Assembly (NCBI GenBank): GCA_036426205.1
Contig: CM071570.1
Location: forward strand, 54,147,087 to 54,211,086
From: Ascaphus truei
Taxonomy: Eukaryota; Chordata; Amphibia; Anura; Ascaphidae
Direction: 5' to 3'
DNA length: 64,000 nt
Below, one piece after another: positions 45,366 through 55,649 of the stretch; position 1 is the first letter of the stretch; the number at the start of each line of letters is the position of its first letter. The position numbers were made by a program, and so were the translations under genes. The notes under the pieces were generated by a model. That model made no database searches, was not told where the DNA came from, and saw nothing but the letters and a program-made list of their open reading frames with translations.

Positions 45366-45761
45366 GGCCAGGGCCATGGTGAAAAAGACCGTGCTGAGCC
45401 GCGCTGAGGGGAAACATCATCCCTAATGAGCACGGCTTTAGACGGCACTTCCGCATGCTTCCGCAGGCGTGCGGAGGCGTGTGGAATTGCAGCCGACAGG
45501 ACAATTTAATTTTTCCCGCTGAGGGAAGTGCAAGGCCGGTCACGTGACCGCCAAAAGCCAATGGCAGCCCGTGACGTCGGCGCCGTGATGTGGCGCGCTA
45601 ACCCCGCCTCCCGCCCCGCCTCGCCTCCTGCCCGGCTCCCACCCGGCTCACAAGCGCGCACACCGACGCTCATGCAGAGACACAAAAAAGCTCCTGCTTG
45701 AGCAGGAGAGCATGAGCGTCAGCGCTGCTCAGCAATGTTAATGACACCATTACCGGAAGCC
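45366..45761. mobile_element. PIF/Harbinger-like MITE (396 bp), TTA duplication
   Basis: Diverged inverted ends share GGC, ATGGTG and TGCTGAGC blocks in the same order, flanked by TTA on both sides (45363-45365, 45762-45764). An internal hairpin at 45667-45720 pairs 'gacgctcatgc' with 'gcatgagcgtc' around 'ctcctgcttgagcaggag'. Confidence 0.65.
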
Positions 45762-46409
45762 TTAGGCTGAAAAAACATTTCAAGTAGAGATGAATAATCT
45801 GCCATGGTAGAAAACAGAGAGAATCCCAGTGATAAAATGCTTGTGCTCTGGGAATCTCCACAGAGTACATTTAGACAGGGTTTTCTGCTGTGGTCAACAC
45901 GGGCTGCATCAAAAACATCTCCGCAAATACAAAGGGAGCTCATTATAAAGGAGCAAAAATAAAGGAATAAAGAAGAGCGGAAAAGTATGCAATAAAATGC
46001 AACCCAGAGGTGAAGCAGGAAATCATTGTCAAATAAAGCTGTAGGAAATGGGTCATACAATTTTCGAGAAAGCGTCTTCATTGAGAAAGTAGTGGGTGCA
46101 AGAAATAGCATCTCTGCAGCTCTGGTAATGGTGACTATAGGGCCACCAACGGATTTCCCGGGGCCCATGACTAGTTTCGACTGGGCCCACCCCCTGTTGC
46201 CGTTCTTGCAATCCCCTCCCCCGTGTCTGCGTTCTTCCAAGCCCCCCTTTCGACTCTCTCCACAGGTATTTTTCTCCGTCATCTCAATCTTACCCCCCTC
46301 TCTTCCTCACTTACTCCTCCCTCACCCCACTCACCCCCTCCGCTATCACTCAATTACCTACCTCTCACTCAATCCTGCTCCCTCCTCACACTCATTCCCT
46401 CCTCCCTCC

Positions 46410-46826
46410 CTGGCCACACACAAACAATTCCCCCCAATACCCATACAATTCCCCCCAACAATAATTACCCCCCACACAATCCCCTCACAAATACATACTT
46501 ACACTACCCCCCCCCCCAAATACATTCTTACCCAACCCAAATACATACTTACACTACCCCCCGAATACATACTTACATTACCCCCAAAATACATACTTGC
46601 ATTACCCCCAATACATTCTTACACTACCCCCCAAATACATACTTACATTACCCCCCCAATAGACAGACGGGCTAGGACCCCCAAATTAATTCTTAAACTA
46701 CCCCCCCAAATACATACTTACATTACCCCCCCAAATACATACTTAAATTAACCCCCAAATAAATTCTTACACTACCCCCCAAATATATACTTACACTACC
46801 CCCCCAAATACATTCTTACACTTACC
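46410..46826. repeat. 24-bp minisatellite, about 14 units
   Basis: Units of the form 'ccccccaaatacatacttac' + 'acta' repeat with frequent single changes. The block ends in a non-repeat 'cttaccttggggatgg'. Thr/Tyr/Pro-rich frames are products of the array. 45765-46409 before it holds nothing recognised apart from a CT-rich run. Confidence 0.92.
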
Positions 46827-47331
46827 TTGGGGATGGTCTTTCCCACTATCCTGTGCCGGGTCTCTCATGTCAGTGCTGCGGGGGGCCCAGCCAGCCGGCA
46901 TTGGAAGTTGGCCCAACTTGTGCATCCAGCTGAGAGAGCGAGGCCTCTGTAACTCACTTACCGGCTTCAGTCCACGCGTCTCCATGGCAACGCACCGTCA
47001 CATGACGCTGCGTTGTGATGGAGATGCAGCGGCAAATTATGCTGCGGGTCACGTGACATCACATGACCCCGCGGCGTCATTTGAAACCGCATTATAGGTA
47101 AGGGGGTGCGCGACACAGGGAGGTGCAGCGCAGGAAGTTTGCGCACCCCTGATTTAGGATACCCTGTTATACATGTATAGTGCTTTATGGGTTTTAAAAG
47201 TCTATTAGTGTTTTCTCTGTCTATGTTTGATTGGTTTTGGTTTACCATCCCAAATTCTTTTTATTAGAGTAACGGTTAAGTTTTATAGTCTATCCATTTA
47301 TCCTATTTCACACACTGGTATTGAGTGCAAC
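46827..47331. other. CpG-rich segment and a hAT-like end
   Basis: 'agtttgcgcacccctg' near 47137-47152 is the inverse of CAGGGGTGCGCAAACT, an end seen in hAT-type elements. The other end was not found. 46960-47100 contains several 'gtcacatga'/'cacgtgac' words. No coding region. Confidence 0.4.
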
Positions 47332-47914
47332 TTAGTAGGGATCTTAACCCGTCTAAATAGTGCTCCAAATAGGAAGCCTGTATCTAGCTGAAGAGTCCAG
47401 CGGGGACTGGTTAATTGCAGCAAGATACAATTAGCTAGTCTCCATCTGGGTCATCAGTCAGGTAGAAAAGCCTCCTGGGTAAAACTGCAGGAGATGTCTT
47501 GATCACAGAGGGACTGTGGTGCCAGAAGAGACTCACAGGAACAGTTGTCTTGAGCACAGAAGGTCTGTGCTGCCACCAACTGCCCAGAAACTAGACCCTC
47601 TACATCCAGGGCGCAGCAAACTCTGGAAACCGCCAGAGTGGCCACCTCAACGGCCACAACCTAGAGACTAACATAAAGGGCCCCCTGCTTACAGTCTTTG
47701 GACTTTGGGGCCATAGGATGGCAAGAGGCCTATCCTCCCAGCCCTGCAGATAGGGACTGGGAGAGTGAGTTAGTCCTTACAAAGGGATATATTTATATAT
47801 TTATTTGTTGCTTTCTTAAAAATGTATTGTTTGAAGCTACGGGCTGAATAAAAGCCATGGTTTATTTTCCCCAAATATTTCTCCCTGGATGTACCTCTGC
47901 ACATGTCTCCTACA
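47332..47914 (+). mobile_element. diverged solo LTR related to the neighbouring element
   Basis: Shared ordered words with the 12009-12564 LTR ('gctagtctcca(t/c)ctgg', 'aaaagcctcctg', 'ccctgcagatagggact', 'ttacaaagggata', 'tgtacctctgcacatg') show homology throughout. It ends CTCCTACA, but the start reads TTAGTAGGG and no target duplication matches. It lies 25 bp from, and opposite to, the LTR element at 47940. Confidence 0.7.
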
Positions 47915-47939
47915 GGATCCTTTCTCTTTTTTTGTTTAC

Positions 47940-48477
47940 TGTAAGAGATGTGTGCAGAGGTACATATAATGGAGACCGATTTGGGTGAAATTATATCTTG
48001 GCTTTATTGAGCCTGTTCCTTTATCCAGGCAAAACATAAAAAAACAACAAAATAACAAACCCCCTCCCCCCTTCGTAAGGGCTAACTTACTTCCCCAGAC
48101 CCTATCTGTAGGATTGGAGGGATATTCCCATTACCAGCCTATCATCCCAAAGTTTCAGGAAGTACCGTAAGCAGGTGGACCTCCATGTCAGTCTCTGGCA
48201 GGTTCCCGGGTCCTCTGTGTCCAGGAAATATAGGTGTATGGGTGTCTGGATCTCAGCACAGCCTTTGCGCTCAAGACAGTATCTGTGTGCAGGCTTCTCT
48301 GCTCTCCTTCTGTCAGCCCAAATGTGAACTAAGAAAAATCTCTCTTGTTTCCAACAGGAGGCTTTTCTTACAGAATTAATTGGCCAGGTGGAGTCTGGTA
48401 AATCGCCTGCTGCACTTAACCAGATCCATGCTGGATTTTAGAGATAGTTTCTTCAACAGGGATAAGTCCCTGTTACA
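47940..48477 (-). repeat. 3' LTR (538 bp)
   Basis: On the minus strand it begins TGTAACAGGG and ends CATCTCTTACA. It differs from the 5' LTR by scattered substitutions and small indels, so the insertion is not brand-new. Confidence 0.9.
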
Positions 48478-48479
48478 TA

Positions 48480-48487
48480 CCTCCTCT
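48480..48487 (-). other. polypurine tract
   Basis: The minus strand reads AGAGGAGG followed by TA and then the 3' LTR start TGTAACAGGG. This is the expected place for plus-strand priming. Confidence 0.7.
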
Positions 48488-48536
48488 GTTTGTGGGAAGC
48501 TTGGGCTTACCATGGCCAAAGCCCATCCTTCCACTC

Positions 48537-51500
48537 TCACTCGAGATATCTCTGCGGCTCGAATGAGAGTGGATAGAGGAAAAGAACCTTCATTCTCACT
48601 GGATTGGAGCCCTTTCTCCAGGTTATTAGTGTCTCCTCCAGAAGGTGCTTGAGATCAGCACTCCTCAGTTGCTCGAGGAAGACTTTTTCCAAGTACAGTC
48701 TTTCTACTGACCGCGTGGTCATGAGATTTCCCCTGCATCGGGCGATCCTCTCTTTGTAGGCAGACTGTATGACGACAGTCGCAGAGCGTTTACGCAAATA
48801 GCTTTCTCTCTCTAGCTTTTCCATGGACTCCAATTTAGCACTAAATGTCCATTCCTTGTAACCATTGCTCAGGTCTTACAAAGCCTCTGCCAGCTTTCTT
48901 TTGAATTCTGTCTGATGTTTGAAATCTATTTCTACTATCCTAGACTTGTGCCATTTCATGGTATCACTTAAAAAGCATTCAAGAATAGCTATTTGAGTTT
49001 TCAGCTCTTGAAGCTGTCCTTCTGCACTTATTTTTTCACTCAATGCAGTTGCCAGTTCAGCTTCTTTGGAATTGAGATGCGATACCACATCTCCCAGTTA
49101 ACTCAGAGTTTAGGCTTAAATCTGTTTCCTTTTCTCTATTTCTGATCTGCAGCTGCCGGTGCTCCTCCCGGACATTGTCCAGCTCCAGCTGCAGACGGGC
49201 CCTCTCATTGTCCAGCAATTTGCAGTCGTTGGCCATCTTGGCCTCATAGCGCAGTGTCCGGCTGGCCAATTGATGAACAGACATCTCTTCACTCTCTTCC
49301 TTTTAGGTGAGCTGTATCTTGAGCTCAGCAATCTGCGTCTGTAGAGCTGTAAGTTGCTGGGATGTGTGTTTAGCTTCCAGCTTAAGCTCTTTCACTTCTA
49401 GGCTTTGCTGCAAGTTCAACTCATCAGCAAGAGATCTTTATTTCTTGAGTGCATCCTGCAATTCGCCACTCAGGGTCTTCATCTCTTCACTGTGCTTTCT
49501 CTGAGCTTGCTTCCACGTATCCTTCATATTTTGGAGCTCTGCAGATTTCATCCCCAGAGTCGTTGCTGCTTGCGATTTCCACGCCTCTTTCTCCTGGGCA
49601 TACTGACTTTTAGGGATGGAGCAGCCGCTCTGCTTCTCCATCTCTTGCTCTAGTTTCTGGACCTTCTCGTGCTCCCTCTCATACAGAGTCGCTTGGCCTC
49701 CAGCGACGCTATGGTGATGCTCAAGATAGCCTTCAGTTCCTCATACTGTTCTGCAAGGACATACTTGGTTCTTAGACGTTCCTGTACTACTTGTACTTCT
49801 TTAGCAGTGTGCAGATTTTCTTCTGCAGAGTTCACTCCTTCTCCTAGGCATTCTGGAGGTGCGTGCGCAGATCTTGCAGTTGGTTCTGCAGAAGGTGCTC
49901 TGCTTGTGTGTGTTGTTCCAATGCTTCAACCTTTTAATCTTCCAATAATTTCTTTATTTTTTGTAGCTCATGCAGCTTTTCCTTCTTTTCATTGATGTGG
50001 TCAGTCAAATCAGAATTTTCTTCTTTCGGCCTTGTATTTTCTCTTTTTACAGTGTCTATAAATATGATGGCCTCTTCAATAATCCTCCTTCCACTTACCC
50101 ACTTCTGAGTTGAGACTCCTGATCTCTTGGCATGAGACTTCTATCTCTAGGTTAAGGGTATGAAGCTCCGTCTGAGAGACTTTAAGATCCATACTAAGGG
50201 GCCTATGCAGAGAGCAGCGAATTTTCGAAATTCGCCATTTTTTGGAGATAATCGCGCAGAAAACAGCAGAAAATGGAGATTTCCGAAAAACGCGCCAATT
50301 TTTCTTTTCTATTTGTAAAACTCGCCTCGCGGCTGGCGAGAACCGCAATCTCGCCAGTTTAAAAAATATCCGTATGCAGAGAGGCGCGAACGGCATCTAG
50401 CGGCTGTTCGCGCCAATAAAATGGCGCGATTGTCTCCGTTTTGCCTCGCCAAAAAAAACTGCCGCTCGCGGCCATTGCAAAGGGGAAAAAAAAGGCGCGA
50501 ATTTGTTTTAACACATTTCTGAAGCGCGCATCTCGCCAATTTAAACTCGCCACACGCATCCATGTTAAACATAGCAGAATTCGCACTTTTCTGCATATGG
50601 AGATTAAAACTCTCCAAAAAAGCTACTTTTTAATAAATTCGCCAATTTTAAAATTCGCTGCTCTCTGCATAGGCCCCTAAGACTGTAGACAGCTTTTTGA
50701 GAGATGTCCAGCTCCTCAGGGAGACTGTGAAGTTCCTTTTTAGAGACTTCCATTTCTGTGTGGCAACTGCTGAACTTCTGGTGTGAGGCATCCAGCTCTA
50801 TGTGGAGAGTATAAACCTCATTCTGAGAGACTTCCAACTCTATGGCAATTGCGAACCTCTTGCTGAGAGACTAATCTCTTTCAGTGCGTCCTCATACTTC
50901 TGTTTCAGATTAGCAATCATTTGGTCAGACTTGCTCTGCTTTTCATCCATGGCGGTTATAGTAGTGTTCGCAGTATCTAGATTCATCCATAGATCCTCCA
51001 ACTTGGTCTTGGCCGCAGAGTAAATTGCAAGCACAGTCTTCTGTAGCTCAGCGTTATTTTCTCTCTCCAGTTCACTTCTTGGAGCAGATCACAGTTATGC
51101 CCGGCAGCTTGCAGTGCATCTTCAGGGCTGGTCAAGGGATCGTCACTCACTGGTTCCGGCTCCGCTTTCCTGGTATGGTTGGTTGAGGGTTCCTCACTAT
51201 TAGCACCGGACAGACACTTCTTTGGGTTATACGACTTCTGCCTTGGGCCCTTTGGATATTCTGTCATCTGCGTGACAAAACCTCAATTTTCTCTCGGCTG
51301 CAGGGCATCTCACCCCCCCCTTTTCCTTCACGAGATCTGCAGATGTGTCTGTTCCTTCCACGGTAAGTGAAGAACCGCTTCTCCTTTTCCACTTTTTTTA
51401 GACGACTCTGCCCCATCAGGGATACTGGGGTCTCCTTTATTTGAAACTTCAGCAGTTTAACTGTATGCGCAATGCTTTTCTTGCAGTTGTGTTAGCTGGC

Positions 51501-52177
51501 GTAGATATTCAGTGCTCTGCTGCTCCTGCCGATCACATTAGTCAAAGAGAGTGGTCTTTTCAGTGCATACCGAGTTCAGGCACCTCCACCATTCTTGGGC
51601 TGTTTTGTTGGTGTGACTTGGTTCGGGTTCCCCATAAGATATATCTTCATCCTTATCCTCATAGGACCGGAAGGGCCACTCTTTCGTGGGGTCGGGTTCA
51701 TTACAGGAACGCCACATCTTGTCCTCCATTTTGGCGGTATTAGGTGTATTTTTCTTCCTGACCCCAGGAGGTGCTATTTCAGCTGTTTTCACTATATTCG
51801 CTAGAACCCCAACTGGTAATCCTACAGGTGGGCAGACTTTGCTTGCAGAGTTCGTATCTCACAGGCGTCTCTGTAGACTTTTTCTTTTTCTTCTTTACTT
51901 TAGTAGGTTGTGATACATCAGCAGTGCTGTGTACACATTCTCTCTCATCAGTGCTACTGGATGTGCCCTTGCCAAGTAAAACTTCTGGATCTTCCTTGTG
52001 ACCACAGCGCATTGCTTACTGCTTCAGTTCCTTGGAACGTTGAAAAAAATATTCCTCTGGCTGCTGCCCATTTTCTGGGGCCACATAGGGATCATCCTCA
52101 TCATCCGAATAAGGCCTGAAGGGACACTGCTCCGTGTGGATGGGCTCTTTAAACCAGGAACACATTTTCTTCCCCAT
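48537..52177 (-). pseudogene. chimeric coiled-coil protein with lamin-rod segment, carried by LTR element
   Basis: From the 5' side: an acidic module CSWFKEP...PFRPYSDDEDD (from 52177) and a related one with PFRSYEDKDED (from 51729), separated by a Lys-rich stretch (KKKKKK). After 51270 come coiled-coil segments, then 14-residue repeats of the form SQxExxxLxxE (50681-50837 and 50090-50194), then more coiled coil. The block RYEAKMAND...NERARLQLELDNVREE, LNSKEAELATALSEK, VEID and TFSAKLE follows (49254 down to about 48820). It then has an IQ motif ATVVIQSAYKERIAR (48738-48794). The lamin-like block matches nuclear lamin coils 1A-1B in order and spacing, with one frameshift near 49090 and a shortened part of coil 1B. 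Several frameshifts and stops break the frame. The origin of the non-lamin parts is unknown. Confidence 0.75.
50198..50677. mobile_element. PIF/Harbinger-like MITE (480 bp), TAA duplication, inside the coiled-coil frame
   Basis: Inverted ends of 28 bp are identical (GGGGCCTATGCAGAGAGCAG at the tip). TAA flanks both sides (50195-50197, 50678-50680). Taking out the insert and one TAA leaves the 14-residue coiled-coil periodicity unbroken across the site, which confirms the borders. The inside is a palindrome-rich, CpG-containing sequence with many 'ttcgcc' words. Confidence 0.92.
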
Positions 52178-52528
52178 ACTTGCAGTCTGTATTTGACTTC
52201 AGCTGGGGGGCCATTTTAAAATCCCATGTTTTTTTCTTTTCTTTCACCAGTGGTGGGGTAGACTCTGGTCACAGTATCAGTCTCTTGTGTGGGTGATGTG
52301 ATGGTGATCTGTCGCAGTCCTCCCAGTCAAACTGTGGCAATGTGGCTTTCTCCAGTGCAGTTGTAGCTTTCCAGCCTGGATGCATAGCCCTTTAAATCTG
52401 GTCACTTCTGCACGTGATTCTTTGTTTTGTTACTCAGGCTGTTTGCAGGAACTGTATGCAGGCAAAAGCACAAAAATGTTCACAGGCAGTCTTCGGGGCC
52501 CCTTTGAAATTCTAGGGCCACTTTTCAT

Positions 52529-52545
52529 CCCAACTTCTGACACCA
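52529..52545 (-). promoter_or_regulatory. primer binding site, tRNA-Leu-like
   Basis: The minus strand reads TGGTGTCAGAAGTTGGG two bases after the 5' LTR. It begins with TGG, the complement of CCA, and resembles the 3' end of tRNA-Leu(CAG) with about two differences, by memory of that tRNA. Confidence 0.7.
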
Positions 52546-52547
52546 TA

Positions 52548-53067
52548 TGTAATAGATGTGTGCAGAGGTACATATAATGGAGTTAAATTATATCTTGGCT
52601 TTATTGAGCCTGTTCATTTATCCAGGCAAAACAACAAAATAACAAACCCCTATCCCTATGTAAGGGCTAACTTACTTCCCCAGACCCTATCTGCAGGACT
52701 GGAGGGATATTCCCATTACCAGCCTATCACACCAAAGTCTCAAGATGTACCGTAAGCAGGTGGCCCTCCATGTCAGTCTCTGGCAGGTTCCTTGGTCCTC
52801 TGTGTCCAGGAAATATAGGTCTCTGGGTGTCTGGGTGTCTTGATCTCAGCACAGCCTTTGTGCTCAATACAGTGTCTGTGTGCAGGCTTCTCTGCTCTCC
52901 TGTCAGCCCAAGTGTGAGCTAAGGAATTTCTCTCCTTTTTCCAACAGGAGGCTTTTCTTACAGACTTAATTGGCCAGGTGGAGTCTGGTTAATCGCATGC
53001 TGCACTTAACCAGATCCCTGCTGGATTTTAGAGATAGTTTTTTCAACAGGGATAAGTCCCTGTTACA
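52548..53067 (-). repeat. 5' LTR (520 bp)
   Basis: On the minus strand it begins TGTAACAGGGACTTATCC and ends ATCTATTACA. AATAAA lies in the block rc of 'ttggctttattgagcc' (near 52600). It aligns with 47940-48477 throughout. Confidence 0.9.
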
Positions 53068-53188
53068 TTTACGCATTACTTTTTCAGTCCACCAACACTA
53101 GTTTAATTGTCAGGGTTAGTTTTGGACACAAAAAAAAACTTGGCACTATATATGCATACTTGATGGTTGATAATGGTTGATAGCTACA

Positions 53189-53238
<50 letters not shown>

Positions 53239-53534
53239 TGAACATTCCATATGTTATTAAATGAAGTACAGTACCTATCAGCATATAGATAGCAATTTTA
53301 ATCTCTCTTTTCCTGAACATTGTATTTCACTGTAAACATATTTTTTTCTCCGGCTACCTGCTACTGTGCACAACACTAAAGACACAGAATTCTAAACAGT
53401 CCCTGTATTGTTCTAAAACCAAAGGGTAATTGCTGTATAAAAAATAAAACATTTTGTTTTATTATATTTGTCTCAGTGGCTAAATTTCGATTATTTTCCA
53501 ATCCCACGTATTAATTACACTTTAAAGAACAGGA
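53068..53534. other. spacer with (AT)22 microsatellite
   Basis: 53193-53237 is pure alternating AT. Otherwise AT-rich, no feature. Confidence 0.7.
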
Positions 53535-53920
53535 CATGGGGTGCGCGCGTGACGTCAATGCGGATGCACGCTGGCTGGGGAAGCTCCGTGCACTCCGCTA
53601 ATATATTCCAAATAAACCTACCGGCAGCCAGAGGAACAGACGGAGATGCACCTGAAAAAAATCCCGAAGCCGGGGACCCCAGAACTCTGCCATTTCAGCC
53701 GCGGGCAGTCAGCGACTGGGGAAAGAAGAAAAACTAAAGATGGCCCCGAACTGAGCGCACGGGAGCGCGCATCGGAGTGTACAAACAAAGAAGGAGAAAG
53801 ACAGGCTGTGAGACCAGAGGGGACATCTCTGAGAGAAGAGAAACTCTAAGACATTCTGCAGAGTAAAGCAAAGCAGGAAAAGAGACTGAGGTGAGAGCTG
53901 CTATTGAAGGTGAGAATAAT
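53535..53920 (+). mobile_element. L1-type LINE 5' UTR
   Basis: A GC-richer leader precedes ORF1. It starts around a TGACGTCA octamer (53550-53557) and has purine-rich stretches near the start codon. The exact 5' end is uncertain. Confidence 0.55.
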
Positions 53921-54759
53921 ATGGCTGAGGGAGATACAGTGATCACAAAGCAGGACCTCCAGAATATGCTCAAAGAAATGCAGGCAGGTTTTCAGGCAGC
54001 CCTGGATAAAGCTGTAAAGGAATTTAAAGCAGAAGTCTCTTTATTGGCCAAAAGAACTACGGAGCTGGAAAATAAGATGGACGTTTCCTTACAAAACCAG
54101 GTGAATACTGACGATGAGGTCCTGTGTCTCAACAATGAGATACAGTAAGAGCTATGAGGGATGGTATGGATGACCTGAAGTACAGGGAGCGAAGACAGAA
54201 TCTACAAATTTGCCATATCTCTGAGTCGTTGTCCACGGAAGCCCTTCAGCTATTTCTTAAGAGACTGATTTTGTCGATTGACCCCCAGCTACAAGATGGC
54301 GATCTTCAGTTGGATAGAGCTCACAGAGCCCTAGGCCCGAGATTTGATAACCCCAAAAGAAGCAGAGACATGGTGCTGAGAATCCATCAATATGCAACCA
54401 AAGAAAGGATTATAAAAAGCTGCAGAAACAGAGGCTCAATTAATTTCGAAAATCACAATATCCAGATCTTCCAGGACCTCTCCAGGTTGACAATAGATAG
54501 GCGAAGGGGGCTACGACCGGTGACTGCAGTACTCCAGGAAAAGGCGATCCGCTACCATTGCGCCTTCCCGTTCCGCCTTATAGTCAATCATGAAATAAGA
54601 CAGATTTCGCTCCGTTATCCTGAGGAATCTGCATCTTTCCTATCAGCGTTAAATTTGACGCCCAGGGAGGGACCAGGTCAGCAGCGAAGATCCCGGGACG
54701 AAAACAGAGAGGATAATCAGTCAACCGAGGGGGCAGTAGCCCGGAGAGGAAAGAGCTAA
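53921..54759 (+). pseudogene. L1-type ORF1 (coiled coil - RRM - CTD), one frameshift
   Basis: MAEGDTVITK opens a coiled-coil region (to about 54148). A frameshift at a stop there is followed by DDLKYRERRQNLQI, the start of the RRM-like domain. A C-terminal domain with RDMVLRIHQYATKERI and SRLTIDRRRGLRPV comes next, then a charged tail to 54759. This is the order of L1 ORF1p, an RNA-binding trimeric chaperone that coats the LINE RNA. One lesion separates the halves; otherwise the frame is open. Confidence 0.88.
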
Positions 54760-55649
54760 GATCAACAAAGTTTTTGCGGGAGTCCCGTTGAGTCCCCCTG
54801 ATGTTCACCAGAACCTTGGAAGACTCAATAAGAGTCCACGACCGCTCCCCTAATTGGCGATCCGGCCAACCACGGAAACCCTGAGTAGTCCATACCGAAT
54901 TTAAAGCTATGTTTGTTCCTCCTATGCTTTCCCCCTGTTTCCCAATTTATTCCTTATAATCTACTCTAGGGAATGTTTCATCTGCAAATCTACCGCCCAC
55001 TGTCTAGATGCCAGTCTGCGAACTGGTGGAAGAAGCCGGCGCACAAGCGGATTGAAGGCCCTGGTGATGGGTGAGGGAGCCTTGGCCCAAAGACTAGAAA
55101 GGGACTGTCTGTTTATGGACACAAAGGGTATTAAGCTTACTGAAAGACAAGAGCAAATTTCTGCTCGAAATCTAATGCTTACAGCCACAGTGTATTCTAA
55201 CACGAAAGGTTTGATTTGCTTACCGATCCCAATGTTGTAAGGAATTGGTGTGTTTATTAGGGGGTATTTTTCCTTTTCCCCTCCCCCTTTTTCTCATCGT
55301 ATATATACGTTAAGCATGCTACGGTGAGGGCGCGATCATGGGAGTGAGAATAGAAGAAGGCGGGTTGCGTGGGGTGGGTGGGAACCCTGTATGCCCGACG
55401 TCAGGTCGCCCCCAGTGGGGCCATATGCCCGCCAGGCCCTGTAGAGTCTGGCCACAAAACTGGGATGAGTGGCTGGTTACACTCATCTTTATTTACAGTT
55501 TAATTTTTTTTTTTTTTGTGACCCAAGTTTCAAGAGGGGGAAAGTTCCCTAATTTTTTTTTCTACCCCCTTCTGTTCACAACAACCATTAAAGCTCTACG
55601 TTCACAACTTCCACATGAGAGAGAGAGACACGACATTGGGAATGACTAG
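54760..55649 (+). other. L1 inter-ORF region, partly unexplained
   Basis: About 890 bp lie between ORF1 and ORF2, longer than usual for L1. A small open frame at 55052-55240 (MKALVMGEGALAQRLERD...) has no family I recognise. Poly-T runs at 55502-55518 and 55552-55560. Confidence 0.45.

Larger units (their letters stand above)
47940..53067 (-). mobile_element. complete LTR retrotransposon with lamin-like coiled-coil cargo and no gag-pol
   Basis: Two LTRs (47940-48477 and 52548-53067) in the same orientation enclose 4.07 kb. The target duplication TTTAC is perfect (47935-47939, 53068-53072). On the minus strand the order is 5' LTR, primer site, coding remnants, purine tract, 3' LTR. The internal region lacks recognisable gag, protease, reverse transcriptase or integrase. 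It encodes a broken coiled-coil protein (48537-52177). The element must have been moved by another element's enzymes. A Harbinger-like MITE (480 bp) inserted later. A solo LTR of the same family at 12009 shows that the family has spread. Confidence 0.88.

Noticed and set aside
46410..46826. Repetitive Pro/Thr/Tyr protein frame
   Set aside because: It is produced entirely by a 24-bp minisatellite; 24 is a multiple of 3, so open frames arise by chance.
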